From assembly GCA_002104985.1 (NCBI GenBank), contig MCGO01000026.1, positions 124,001-188,000 on the forward strand: a stretch of 64,000 bases of DNA. Reading direction: 5' to 3'. The notes beneath the pieces were generated by a model. That model did not search any database and was not told the DNA's origin. It was given only the letters and a program-made list of their open reading frames with translations. This document shows, piece after piece, positions 25,301 through 36,800 of the stretch; position 1 is the first letter of the stretch; every line of letters begins with the position of its first letter. The translations under genes and the position numbers were made by a program. The DNA comes from Rhizoclosmatium globosum. Its lineage: Eukaryota > Chytridiomycota > Chytridiomycetes > Chytridiales > Chytriomycetaceae.

Positions 25301-25880
25301 GCTGCTTGTTCAGAGGAGGGTGGTGCTGGCTCGCCCTCATTTCCTGTTTGTTCGGACAAACCCTCACCCGTCTCCTGTAACACGAATCGCTTTAGAATCC
25401 TCTAACCCCTCTCGATAACAAATAAAAATAAAAAATATCCTGAAATATGTATGTACTCACATCTGTCACTTCAGGAACCGGTTCGGGTGGCGTAACATCA
25501 ATCTTCTCAACAACGCGTTCTGCCCAAAACAAAAGCGCGGATGCTGCTTCAGTAGCTTCATGCTGCTTATCCGACTTGGGCGGGTCAAGAAAATTCGCCA
25601 ACTGCTGCAAATTGTATCTGCCATCGCGTTCCAAACAGTCCTTCCATAGATCGGCGGGAGGTTTCGGCGGGAGGGGCGGTAACACGTCCAATAGAAATGC
25701 AGGGGGTGTAGGCTCAATGGCCGGCACAAATTCAACCATGAGACCGCTTTCAACGTGTTTACGAAGCCACACAATTCGATCGTCGCTGTTGATGTCGGAA
25801 GGCATTGACGCGTTTACCACCTCCGTAGCAGGAGGCGGTGCTCCACCCATAGTACGCGCACTACGAGGGCGCTTTGACAT
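10367..25880 (-). CDS. DNAH10: Axonemal inner-arm dynein heavy chain, DNAH10 type
   Basis: Force-generating subunit of a flagellar inner-arm dynein (I1/f alpha class), hydrolysing ATP to slide axonemal microtubules. Twenty-three exons give about 4,773 aa. Exons: 25880-25461, 25374-24837, 24766-24255, 24196-23939, 23884-23663, 23603-23329, 23270-23013, 22960-22848, 22792-22710, 22661-22395, 22343-22011, 21952-21764, 21714-21262, 21201-21006, 20955-18670, 18621-18445, 18396-18258, 18211-17673, 17626-17240, 17186-16569, 16523-16152, 16105-13956, 13903-10367. P-loops: AAA1 GPAGTGKT (about residue 2135), AAA2 GPAGGGKT (2420), AAA3 GDSGTSKT (2758) and AAA4 GVGGSGKQ (3107). The stalk coiled coil and a C-terminal domain ending in [14 protein letters not shown] follow. 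DNAH10 assignment rests on that C-terminal pattern and the linker; DNAH2 is the alternative. The tail carries a Pro/Gln-rich insert and a poly-Ala tract. Confidence 0.9.
24536..24600 (-). repeat. Poly-alanine coding tract in the dynein tail
   Basis: A GCN-rich run within dynein exon 3 encodes about 13 consecutive alanines after a TTKPI sequence. It lies between two well-conserved tail segments, so it is an expandable low-complexity loop rather than core structure. Confidence 0.8.
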
Positions 25881-26050
25881 GGTGTGGTATTTGTTGTTTT
25901 TTTGTAGAGGAGAAGTTTGTTTTTTCCTTTCCCCTCTTTTGACACTTTGTGACAATTTCTACCCCTCCTCTATGTGCATATACCTATACGTTATATTTAT
26001 TGCATAAATGTACTACAGTGAATTCCAACCATTTTCCCCTTGTCGATTCT

Positions 26051-27609
26051 TCACACTTCAATCATTTTCGGCGCTGGCCACACATGCTCTATTTTCACAA
26101 ACAATTAGATACAAACAAAAAGCAACAAGCTCATACCTGTCGTCTGCGCAACTTCCATATGAGAATCATAAATTTCTGCCCATTCCTGAACAGTGGTCAT
26201 TGCATGACATTCATTCATAATATACTTGATCATTTCGTTACGTGGTAATACATCTTCAAACTTGCTTGCCATGTCTTCCATGGCTTGTTTCAAGTCCGCC
26301 TAACGAAATGATTGCAGTCAGTTATATTTCTTATTGGATTGAAAAATTCGTGTACGTGGGGGGAGAAGATTCTTTGTTGGACAAAAAGCCACTTACTTTA
26401 CTCAAACTGCTAAGGCCAATCCCAATACTAGTTATATCAACGCAAAGTTTTGCAATCTATATAATTAAAATTCAGTTTTTTGATAAGAAGACCAACCCCC
26501 AATTCCCAAAGAAGTAAGTAAAACAAAACACTCAACTGTCCGTTCCAAATTCTCCTCATTAAACATCATTTCATCCACGTAATACGGTGCAGCACCAGCC
26601 CCAAGTTCAATGCTCCTACTCGCCCAGAACGAATACGTTCGTCCAGAAACGTCACCTGCCAGCAGGAGGACTTTACTAGCTGAGAAATACTGGTTCCTAA
26701 TGCTACTGCTGAATGAGGACCCAATTGCAAGAGATGCGTTTTCTGCGGCAGCTGCTGCGGCGTTGTTGTTGTTATTGTTGGGGGATGGGTTTGAAGAGTC
26801 TGGTGGAGTTTGGAAGACTTCAGGGGTTCGTGGGAAGGAAGCGGGGAGGATTCCGCGGAGTTCGCGGAGGAATGCTGTTACGACTTTTTCGGAGGCCTTG
26901 TCGAGTAGTTTGAGAATATTAGGAACGATGTTTCGAAATTGGTTGACACACCTCTAGAACGTGGACGTAAGTGTCTTGGAACATGAGTAGCATTCCAGTA
27001 ATCAGTTCAGAGTCATTCTGGAACACTTTAAAGAATCGCTGGTAATGGGCTATGGTTTCGTACGAAAGTCAGCGTTACATTCCCCTTGAGAACTGTTGGA
27101 CGTTACATGAAATTTCCGTCTTTTTGCTTGAATCATCGAGCTTTCCACATACAATGACACGATATAGAATGAAAGTCTGGGATTGAATTGAATGAATAAA
27201 TTCAAGGAATTATTGGTGTGAACTTACTTTCCCTTGCTTTACCAAGTTGTCTCTTGTAACATCCAGTAAAGAAGTTCGTTTATCTTCCTATTGATTCGAT
27301 CAATATGTGTCATACTCCACATATTCGGATGGTAGTTTGAGAATCGTCGGCTCCATGACACAAGTATTATACCCATCACCTTTAACAGTTCAATCTCTCA
27401 AAATATTTCACAACAAGGCCAGAATATACAATCCATGATGAAGTTTCCAACGAGAATATCCATATTCCACTTTTTCTTTGTTCAACACGTACCCCACCAG
27501 CCACAGGCGCCACTGAGCTTCGTTTGAAACCAGAAATACTAGAGCGACGGCGTGTATCTGGAGCAGCAGCACCTGCTGGAATAGAAATGGGTGCAACAGT
27601 GTTTGGCAT
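26051..27609 (-). CDS. Unrecognised protein, eight exons
   Basis: Exons 27609-27493, 27287-27228, 27176-27107, 27049-26952, 26896-26537, 26456-26397, 26299-26137 and 26088-26051 join in phase to 321 aa. I do not recognise the family. The first 39 residues are Ala/Ser/Arg-rich. The middle is predicted helical (EDKRTSLLDVTRDNLVKQG; HYQRFFKVFQNDSELIT). A low-complexity insert with Asn and Ala runs sits near residue 160. The C-terminal third is helical and acidic and ends in VWPAPKMIEV. No membrane segment or signal peptide is seen. The intron at 26897-26951 removes a stretch that would itself look protein-like in another frame, so that junction is the weakest. The gene lies 170 bp upstream of the dynein gene on the same strand. 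Confidence 0.55.
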
Positions 27610-27786
27610 TTTTCTATGACGTTCTCCCTGTTTTCAATGTAAATCTGAAAGAGCATCATTCAATTACTCTCCTGTAGAAAAGTGAAGAAAGCAAGGAGGA
27701 TACGCCATGTATTTTCCTTCTCTATTCCAAGCAACGATGATTCCACAAAAAGTTGTCCGAACTTCTTCATCGAAGCGGACACCACA
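27610..27786. promoter_or_regulatory. Divergent intergenic promoter region
   Basis: 177 bp between the start codons of two divergent genes of unknown function. An open frame runs into it from the right-hand gene but starts with GTG, so I treat it as non-coding. No specific motif is recognised. Confidence 0.4.
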
Positions 27787-28962
27787 ATGCTGGGCAACCA
27801 ACGACGACCGCGCAGTTTGAGCGAAGGATTCGCAAAGGCCAAAGCACCGGACTCAGCGCGCAAAGTGAAACCAAAGGCGAAGGCGGCGTTTGACACGAGT
27901 GAGTCACCTTCCTTGCCAGTGCTTGCTACCCAACCACCAAACATAAACCAATTAACTAATCGACTAATTAATCAAACAAAACAAAACAAAACAGCAATTC
28001 ACAATTTAAATGAAATGGCGCTAAGTCCCGCCCAGCGAAAGAGACGAGAAGAAGCCAGGATTCTCTATGCCCCAAAGCACCTTTCAACTTCAACTTCAAC
28101 TTCAACTTCGAATCAAAAGAAGGTTCAAAGCACTGCCTCCGTCTCTCCTTCACTCTCTCCCTCCCCCGCAACAACCAACACCACTGCCACTTCTAAAGTA
28201 CCATCCCGTATTCCTGCCTCCCATTCATCCTCTTCATCTCTTCCAGACGAAGACGATGCCGTAGTTGACCTCGACGAAGAACTCAGAAACTTCTCCCGCA
28301 AAACCACAAAAGAAGCACCTGTTTCAAAAGCCGCTTCCCTCAGAAACACCCTCTTGACTCAAATCCAACACCAACAACAACAACACCACTCTCAACCCAC
28401 AAAACCGTCCCTTACACCTACACCCAACAACAAAAAACACGTACAAATCGACCAGAATACATCCTTTTTCCATCCAATCATACAAAACCAACTCATATCC
28501 CTCCTCGAATCCCTCGAAACTCTTTCAACAGCCATGAACATTTCTCCTCCTCCTCCTACATCTACCTCTACATCCTCTTCGGAAGATCCTATTCTTGCAG
28601 ACCCGTTAAACCCGCTCTTTCTCCTCTCCCATACACTTGCAACTGCAACGCAAACTGTATCCTCAGCAACACGGCTCGTGCAGAATAATTATCTGCGCAC
28701 GGATTCGATTGCGTCTACGATCGAGGCTTTGTGTGTGAAGGTGAATTCACTTGAGGCGCGGTTAGCGGTGAAGGAGAAGGCGGATTCGGCTGGTGCATTG
28801 AAATTGGATGCCGTGCAGAAAAGTGTGGATCTTGTGCATTCTTTGGTGGATGGAGAATTGGGTCAAGTGTGGAAGGCTGTTGATTCGATGCGTGCTGAAT
28901 GCCGTGCGGCGGGTTTTGGTAATAGTGTGATGAGGACGTTGAGAGGGGAATTTGCGGAATAA
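27787..28962 (+). CDS. Unrecognised low-complexity protein with C-terminal coiled coil
   Basis: Two exons, 27787-27898 and 27995-28962, give 359 aa. The 96-nt intron is a multiple of three and stop-free, so retaining it would give a 391-aa form. The N-terminal part is basic (RPRSLSEGF, KVKPKAKA) and then Ser/Thr-rich with a (TS)n run and a His/Gln stretch. Residues from about 225 onward form amphipathic helices with heptad-like spacing (TIEALCVKVNSLEARLAVKE), typical of a coiled coil. No catalytic motif is visible and I do not recognise the family. The first in-frame ATG was used; upstream there is only GTG. It converges on the UBE2H gene 199 bp away. Confidence 0.6.
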   Translation: MLGNQRRPRSLSEGFAKAKAPDSARKVKPKAKAAFDTSESPSLPVLATQPPNINQLTNRLINQTKQNKTAIHNLNEMALSPAQRKRREEARILYAPKHLSTSTSTSTSNQKKVQSTASVSPSLSPSPATTNTTATSKVPSRIPASHSSSSSLPDEDDAVVDLDEELRNFSRKTTKEAPVSKAASLRNTLLTQIQHQQQQHHSQPTKPSLTPTPNNKKHVQIDQNTSFFHPIIQNQLISLLESLETLSTAMNISPPPPTSTSTSSSEDPILADPLNPLFLLSHTLATATQTVSSATRLVQNNYLRTDSIASTIEALCVKVNSLEARLAVKEKADSAGALKLDAVQKSVDLVHSLVDGELGQVWKAVDSMRAECRAAGFGNSVMRTLRGEFAE

Positions 28963-29160
28963 TAATAAATAAAACGGGGAAGAAACAAGAGTTACAGACT
29001 ATAGTTTCATGAATTCATTATACAATTGAGAAAAGACAAGGAGAAAAACCAAAATCAGATACCACACCGAATGCCCCTCCCTTTTTGCCCCTTCATACAA
29101 TAATTATCATTTCAACTCCATCCATTTCCCCGAGAAACGTCTTCATTTTTTCCAATACAT

Positions 29161-30317
29161 TTACAATTCCAACCCAGCAGCTTCATCATCTTCGAACGAG
29201 TGAATAGAACTCATATCGTCATCATCATCATCCTCTTCTCCCGCAGCTTCCACAGCTTCCTTTGTTGCATATTTCGAGGTATGGTCTATGTATCAAAAAT
29301 ATCGGTAAGCCCCTTCATACATTCAATTTTGAAAACAAAATATCACCTTTCACTTTCGTTTCATATGCGGCTGGATCCCGCATAAGCATCGCTGCTGCCT
29401 CTCCATTCAACGGATCCGTTGGGTTCGGGTATCTCAACAACTGCGGGAGGAAGACTTCGAAAATGTTGATCATGTCTGTTTTTTGAGAGGGAGGGATCAG
29501 CAAAAAACAAACAATTTTTTCCTTCCCCTCCTCCAGTTCTTCCACAACTACTCACCAAACATTGGAGACCATGTTTGGTTAATCACGTCAAGACACACGG
29601 AGCCGGACCTACATGTTTTAAGCGTGGTGAGTCAAAAGACACCGAAACACAATACACAGAAAAATGTAAACAAGACAACATACAACTCGTCAATATTTGG
29701 ATGAAAAATCTTGTTCATGAATCCGATTGAGGGTGACTTGTATGGATATTGGTCTGGCAATTCGACATGTACTTTCCATAAACCGCCTTTGAATGGAGCT
29801 GTTTATGCATGTTTGTTGTTTTAGAGAGTTTTAGAGTATATAGGGTGGCACCCTGTGTGGATGAAACGGGGGGAAGGGGGAGGGATGGGCTGAAGGCGGA
29901 GGGAAAGGGGCGGAAACTCAACTGTCTTCCGGGCCATGGAACAACACATAGAATTCCTGCATTGAGTCATTTACGAGTGTTACTTGATAGTCACTCATTA
30001 ACCTGAGTAAGCAAGGGAATGGGTTTAGTGATTGTGAGTGGTGGTGGTGGTGGTGGTGGTGGTGGTAGGCAGGATTAGTGTTTTGTGGCATGATATCGAC
30101 CGTCAGCATTGACGGTCGAGTTGAATAGATTCGTGTTGGACCCAACCAAGGTCCAGTCCAAGGGATCGCGACAGTCTCCGTTAGCTGATTTGAGTGGGAA
30201 ACAAGGGTGGCTCTCTCGTTTGTGACAGGATTTCCCTCAAATCTGAGCCTTTCTCTGATGAAAAGGTACTCACAACTTCATCATATCGACTTCAATTCTT
30301 CGTTTGGGACTACTCAT
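29161..30317 (-). CDS. UBE2H: Ubiquitin-conjugating enzyme E2, UBE2H/UBC8 type
   Basis: Accepts ubiquitin as a thioester and passes it to substrates with an E3; yeast Ubc8 acts in the GID/CTLH pathway (family knowledge). Exons 30317-30274, 30002-29923, 29798-29684, 29608-29556, 29475-29347 and 29285-29161 give 181 aa. The N-terminus [14 protein letters not shown] matches the UBE2H subfamily. The HPN motif is in IFHPNID and the active-site Cys is in [13 protein letters not shown]. The [19 protein letters not shown] block is diagnostic of this E2 class. The acidic Asp/Glu/Ser-rich C-terminal tail is also typical. Its first intron (30003-30273) is long for this window and holds a GGT repeat. Confidence 0.95.
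30037..30066. repeat. GGT trinucleotide microsatellite
   Basis: About ten tandem GGT units within the first intron of the UBE2H gene (CCA/ACC on the coding strand). The open frame through it, which would give a His run, is not part of the E2. Confidence 0.85.
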
Positions 30318-30484
30318 TTGCTGCCTTCTAAAATGTAGGGCGTTAGTTGGTTAGGTGTTGGTGGTGGTCACACACCTTTTTTTGTCCAAGTTTTTTGGTT
30401 GGTGATTCCCACTCAGACACAACGAGGCGTCTCTCCTCACAGTGTTTTGGGTAATGATTTCCGCGTCTCAGTATTTATTTCAAA

Positions 30485-33400
30485 CTATTTACAAAACGCG
30501 CCACCCTTCATATCCAACAAATGTCTCATCGTTGGCCTTCCATGCGGGCAGTTCCAGGGATGTTCCAAACCAGACAAGTTCCTCACAATCTATAATACTT
30601 TAAGTAAAATTAATCACGTGGTAACAAAACAACAACACCTTTTCCATCGCACTCATATCAAGCGCATCTCCAATCATGATCGACTTTCTGCAAGCCTTTG
30701 AAGCAAGTTGTGCCAACACACGCGAGCATTTCACTTTCTCTAACGCACTTACCGTTGTGCATTCATTGATCTTGTGTAAAAGATCCTCTAGATCTTTGTC
30801 ACAAAATATGTTAGTGGGTGAAATTTAGTAACAACAAACAAACTAAAAACACAATACCTGCAACCCCAAATGTAATCGTAGATTGAGGGATAGCGACTAA
30901 ATGCACACGACTGCCAGTCACTCTCGACTCGTCTACCATGATTTCAAATCCATTCTTTCTATAGTGCATAATAGTTTAGAAACAGAAACAAACAATGGAG
31001 AAGCAAGAACAAAACACAAGATAACATACTTCAAGACATCCGCATGCTCAATCGCCATCAACTCAGTTTGCGCAGGTAAATCCAGCGGCATCGGAGAAAT
31101 GAGTCTCTGCGTCGTAAACTTCCAATTCACCATCAAATCTTCGTAATTATACTTTTCATCACTATAACAATACTAATTAGTAAGCACCAGTTTTCCATAA
31201 CCACAGAATCAATTATTTACCTTGCATGTTGATCCACAATAAACAAGTCCCCGCGTAACTCAACAACAATGAAGCCAAGGTTAAACTGTCCCAACACGCG
31301 CATTTCAAGGAAATCTGTTTTTTGGATGTATCGATTGAATTCTTGGATCGCGAGGGATTCTTTGTCTCGTTGGATTCCTGACTGGAACCCTGTACTTTTT
31401 GCAGTGTCGAGACGAGAGTTGGGATGTGCTTTTTTGGTGGCTCGACGGCGAAAGAGGGTTTTGATGGAGGCTGTGGATGTTGAAATTGTTTTGTTGTGGT
31501 TGTGGATTGATTCCACGAGACGTTGGGTGTTGACTTGAGGCAGTTGGTCAGTTGTCTGCTGTTGCTTTTTCGTGTTGATTTGGATAACGCGTGGGGTTGG
31601 AGTTGAAGACGACGATGGTGCAAATCTTGGATTGCTTGAGGATGAGTTGATTGTGGATGTAACTGAGGGTTGAGGTGAACTTGACGACGAAGATCCTGTA
31701 AGTCTTTGGCTTTGAGCCATAAGCTCAACAACGCGTGCACGAGGAGCTTTTGAAGTTAAAGAAGTGGTTGCTGTAATTGGAGTCACCGCAGGTATAGGAG
31801 AAATGAGTTTGGAAGGGGCCAGAGAACTTGATGGCTCAGAGTCATTGATTCGTGCTCGTTTCAATGGTTCGCTTTCCTCTGCACCATCGGGATGAACGTG
31901 ATTCACATCTCGCTTATTATGAGAACAACATTCAGAGTCGTTAGCGGAGGGCGCTGCAGATGCTATGACTGCAACAGCAGGAGCAGATGTGCTTTGAATA
32001 ATAACACTGTCATCAACTTGCATGGGTTCTTCAATAGACTGAACAGCAGCAAACCGAGGCTTTGCAGCAAACTGTGACACAGCAAAAGCCCGATTCGGAT
32101 TGAAAATGCGTTCCAGTTGATTCTTGAATTAATAAGGATCAAATAAAATATACAAACGCAATCCCCAACAGAAAACTCACCTTGATGTTTTCAAACACGA
32201 CTTTTTCATTATGCAAGAATATAGTACGCTTGTTGGGAGAAACGTTAACATCATACATGTCTAATGAACAGTGTTTACAAATGACAATGACGAAAGGTGA
32301 AAGTACATACCTGGGTCCATCACCAAATTCCAGACAACACACGGATACTGATGTGAATTGAACGTTCTGTAGACTTCGTTCACAAGCTTGGTGAGCTAAT
32401 TCAACAGTTTAGGTCAATGATTTTGAACTTTGGAATAGAGGAAACCTTTGGCAGATCACAGGGACGATTATTGATGTAAAAAAACTGCCTGTCATTCGAA
32501 GTTCTCCCGAATCCTTGAATAGGTCGCGAAATAAGACCTTTTACATTGATGGTCCTGTTGTCTTGCGTACTATCTTCCTCCTCCTCTTCCTGTGTAACTT
32601 GTGGGGAATCCTCAGAACCTTGTGAGTTGTCTCTTTCGTTTTCTTCGATATGGTCAGTTTCAGTAAGTTTTGAGGATAAGGAAGCAACAGTAGCGACTGG
32701 GACTGTGAAGTCGACTTCCATAACAGTCGGTAATGATTTAGCTCCGAAGACGTTTGACATATTTAATTTCACTGTTGAATTCCCACACGTGGAAACAAGG
32801 ACGTTTCGACCACTAAATACAGTTACATGAGACCAGAACTTTCATAATATACAACTCACGTTTTGGTATTCAAAGTCACACCCGTTATTCGAACATCAAT
32901 CGAGACGAGGGCAAATGCTTGAAGGAGGTCGATGCATTTGTTGAGTTCACGCTTAAAGTTCTTTTTGAATTCACGTAATCGAACAGGGAGTGTCGCAAAC
33001 AGATTTTTAATCGTGATTGTTGTACCTATCGACATTACTCTCTGAGTTCTACTTGAAAGAAAGAAGATCCTTACCTCGTTCTCTGGGAGCAGGTTCCGTT
33101 GATACGAGAACTCCACGGGAATCGTATTCCAGCTTGACTCCAATACCATCATCACCAACGGTATTCTCTACTGATGCATCCGCATCGCTTGGTTGGTATC
33201 TAGTGATTACCGAAAGACCGCCAGCAACGGCACACAAAGAGCTCAAGGCCTCTATGGGTACAAGTCAGCTTCCCACAATAAGCACAAACAAGCCTGCGAA
33301 CCTCCTCGAAAGCCGAATGAGGAAACTGACGCCAGATCATTAAAAGAGGATATCTTTGACGTGTAATGTTTGAGGCAAAGGGACGCGTAGTTTTCTTCGC

Positions 33401-33737
33401 TGATTCCAGATCCGTTGTCTTTGAAAGGGAAAGCGGGTGGGTGGTTTGAGGGTAAGCAACTGTGGGTTCCAACAAATAAGACTAAACCAATAACAGTCAG
33501 GGCATCCAATCCATCATTTGAAGCAGTTGTTGAAAAGCGAACTTCGACAGACGAGGCCTTTGCATCAAGCGCATTCTCAACAAGCTCCTATGATAAAGCA
33601 TTCATTCAATTAAGTATATTAAGTACCTGATACAAGTAGGTAGGACCCACTTTCACACAGCCAGGAAGATCGCTAATGACTTGGCCTGCGCAGATTCGAT
33701 GCACTGAAGACTTGTCAATTGGTTGGATGGATGCCAT
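30485..33737 (-). CDS. PMS2: DNA mismatch repair endonuclease, PMS2 (yeast Pms1) type MutL
   Basis: Subunit of MutL-alpha that nicks DNA during mismatch repair in the nucleus. Exons 33737-33627, 33587-33488, 33418-33302, 33251-33075, 33025-32860, 32812-32446, 32395-32311, 32260-32181, 32122-31221, 31161-31030, 30958-30858, 30793-30639 and 30589-30485 give 865 aa (human PMS2 is 862). ATPase motifs are intact: ELVENALDAKA, VIDNGSGI and SFGFRGEALSSL. A long disordered linker occupies about residues 400-670. The C-terminal endonuclease motif DQHASDEKYNYE (DQHAx2Ex4E) is complete, split by an intron after DQHA. SKACRKSIMIGDAL and CPHGRPTMRH follow, so the nuclease should be active. The gene is divergent from TOR. 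Confidence 0.95.
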
Positions 33738-33745
33738 TTGTTTCT

Positions 33746-33778
<33 letters not shown>

Positions 33779-33826
33779 TCAATATTAATTGGTTTGATTC
33801 CTCAAACACAAACCAAACAAGAGGGA
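33738..33826. promoter_or_regulatory. Very short divergent promoter between PMS2 and TOR
   Basis: Only 89 bp separate the two start codons. The left half is a CTTT microsatellite (about 33741-33779) and the right half is AT/CA-rich. Both core promoters must fit here or overlap the neighbouring first exons. Confidence 0.6.
33741..33779. repeat. CTTT tetranucleotide microsatellite
   Basis: About eight CTTT units directly upstream of the PMS2 ATG and within the shared PMS2/TOR promoter. On the PMS2 strand this is an AAAG purine tract just before the start codon. Confidence 0.9.
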
Positions 33827-36800
33827 ATGGCCACAATCGAGGCACTTGTCTTTGATTTGCGGACAGCGGTGAGGTAAGCAACAGCGATGAATTGCCAGTA
33901 TTCGTAGCAGTACTTGAAGCTGTCAATGTCAACGAATCCAACTGCCCTCTTTCAATTGAATCCTATTAATCTATCATCCAGATCCGGCGATCCTTCAACT
34001 GTCCTGCGAATTGGTTTGCGCATTCGCGAATCCCTTGCTCAGGTACCTTGCATCTCATGTGTCTTTGCTGTGAATTACCCTTATCTTGCCTACTAGTCCC
34101 CCGTCCAAGCCACAAATGCTATGTACAAAAGGATATTTGATCTCATGTGTTCGTTGGATCCGTGGGACAAGCTGGCTGGTCTCGCTGCAATTGGTGCGTG
34201 TCTTGCGTGAATTGGACCCTGTTCCCCCACCCAAAACCCAACCCAGTACCCATTATCGACTATATCTTGTACCCGTCAACTCGCGACTATGAATCGAACC
34301 TATTTCAATGAAGTAGCACAGGCAGTCGCTTAATGATACGGAAACATATGGATCGGAATATCTGGATCAAATACAGACTGCCCAAACACCCTCACACAAA
34401 AACAACGACAAACAATAGCTAAATATCGTCAATTAATTGATATAGATGCTCTTACTGACGCCGACACGGGAGGCGAAGGAGATCTCACCAGCATGAACCG
34501 TTTTGCAAACTATATCCGTCTAGCTTTACCAGGCCAGATCGAGCCCGACGTTTCTCAAGTTGCCGCACGAGTACTCGGTACATACAAAACACATTAAATA
34601 AACCTCTCCCACACTCACCCCCACACTGTATCTCACATCATTCAATACAGGTCGCCTTGTAAAGTCCGCAGGAACTCTCGCAACAGACTTGGTAGAATTC
34701 GAAATCACACGCGCACTTGAATGGCTCCAAGGCGATCGTAACGAATCTCGTCGATACGCTGCAGTCCTCATCATTCGAGAACTCTCAATCAACTCGTCCA
34801 CAATCATTTACTCGTACCTACAACAAATTCTGGATCATATTTGGACAGGATTACGGGATCCAAAGGTTTGTTGCTCTCGTGGTCATGGGCAAATATTGAA
34901 ATATTGCGGTTGGTTTAGTTGCAAGTTCGTGAAACTGCTGCAGATGCACTTGGTGCATGTCTTAAGGTTATGGTCCAACGGGAATCGCATCAACACACCC
35001 AGTGGTATACGAAAGTGTATGCAGAGGCCAGTAAAGGGATTCTGTCCCAAAAGCAAACAGTAAACGTGGACACACTTCATGGATCTCTCCTGGCGTTGCG
35101 CGAAATGTTGCGATGTACAGTTTCTGTAAGTGCGGAACAGAGAAAGTGGCTGAATTAACACCAAAATGAAGTTTATGGCCAACAAATACCCGGAAGCAAG
35201 TGAATTGATCCTTCATAACCGAGACAACAAAGATATTCTTGTTCGAAAAACCGTCATTTCGCTTTGCTCCACACTCGCGAGCTTTGATACACCAACCTTC
35301 TTGTCCATGCATTTCAATACGTATATCCCATATTTGTTGGGGCAATTACGCAGGGAAAAAGATATTCTTATTGGTAACTTTTGCGTCTCTATCAACTGGG
35401 ACTTTGACCTAACCACCGTCTTTGTAACCATAGTCAACCGCGCTTTCGCCACGTTTGGTGAAATCGCTGTTGTAGTAGAATCAGCAATCAGTCCATACCT
35501 TGAAGTCTTTCTGAAAATCGTCAAAGAATCTCTCACAAAATCGTATGTTGATATCGAAAACTGCTCAAGCCATGTTTGTTTCTAACCTCGATAAATGTGA
35601 CAGGAAATCTCGATCGAATGATTCAGCAGTTTTCCAGGCGATTGGAAATGTTGCGAAAGCTGTGGGACCTACGCTCACGAAATATATGCATGAAGTTCTT
35701 GATGTGTTGTTTGCACTTGGATTGACGGAATCACTTTGTCGACTTATGAGTGATTTGTGTCTTTTCATTCCACCACTTCGATCCACTATTCAAGGTTTGT
35801 AGTTTTCTTGCTCAATCGCCAGTGTTCTGGGTTTTAACTTTTGTCATTTAGACCGCTTACTGGATCTGCTTTCATATCTTCTTTGTGGTGAAAAGTATCA
35901 ACATTTGGCAATGGTCAAAAAACTTCCACGTGATTTCTTTGTAAGTTTCATTTTAAACTTGAGGATTTTTGTCTCATCATTTTTGCTTTCAGATTGCAGA
36001 ATCTCAGGACCCCGAAACAGTTTTACTGGCTTTGAATGCGTTGGGAACTTTTGAATTTACGGATCATTCTTTGCTTGAGCTTGTTCGTGAGATAGCGGCT
36101 CTATATTTCTATGACGAATCTGTTGCGATCCGTAAAGCTGCCGCCTTGACGTGTTGCAAGTTGCTCGTGCGTGATCCAATCAATTATTTGGACACAGAAC
36201 ATGGGAATAAGGTTGTGAATGGTGTAGTTGAGAGGCTTTTGGTTGTTGGAATCACCGATCTTGGTAAGCATATGGGCGTCGTATTTCTCAATCTATATTT
36301 ACCTCGTTTTAAAGATTATCGAATTCGACGTGCCATCATATCTGCCATTGATGTGAAGTTGGACCACCGCTTGATTCAACCAAACAACATCCAGTCTATT
36401 TTCGCAGCACTTAATGACGAAGATTTTGCGATTCGTGAGATGGCGGTTGCTGTTATTGGACGGCTGTCGATGCGGTGTCCTGCTGGCGTTATGCCACTGT
36501 TAAGACAGGCTTTCATTCAATTTTTGACTGAGATTCAGTATTCTGGTGTCAGGTACATTTGCCCATTATTCAAGCAACCGTTTTGCTAATCAAAGTGCAG
36601 TCATATTACCGAAAAGAGTGCCAAATTGTTGGCTGGATTAATCGCATCGTCACACCACCTTGTAAAACCATATGTCCCATCCATTCTGAAAGTTCTGCTA
36701 CCTAAAGCGAAAGATCCCAATCCCAACATTTCATCAAAAATTATCATGGCGATTTGTGAACTTAGTCGATATGGGAATTTAGACTTTTTGCCGTACATAG

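Noticed and set aside
26897..26951. Coding reading (QFRNIVPNILKLLDK) of this interval
   Set aside because: It is out of phase with the exon before it by any usable splice, whereas treating it as a 55-nt GT-AG intron closes the whole gene in frame; kept as a caveat.
30738..30752. Intron donor GTAAGT at 30752 in PMS2
   Set aside because: Reading through keeps the frame and gives the conserved SKACRKSIMIGDAL block; the nearest AG would make a 15-nt intron.
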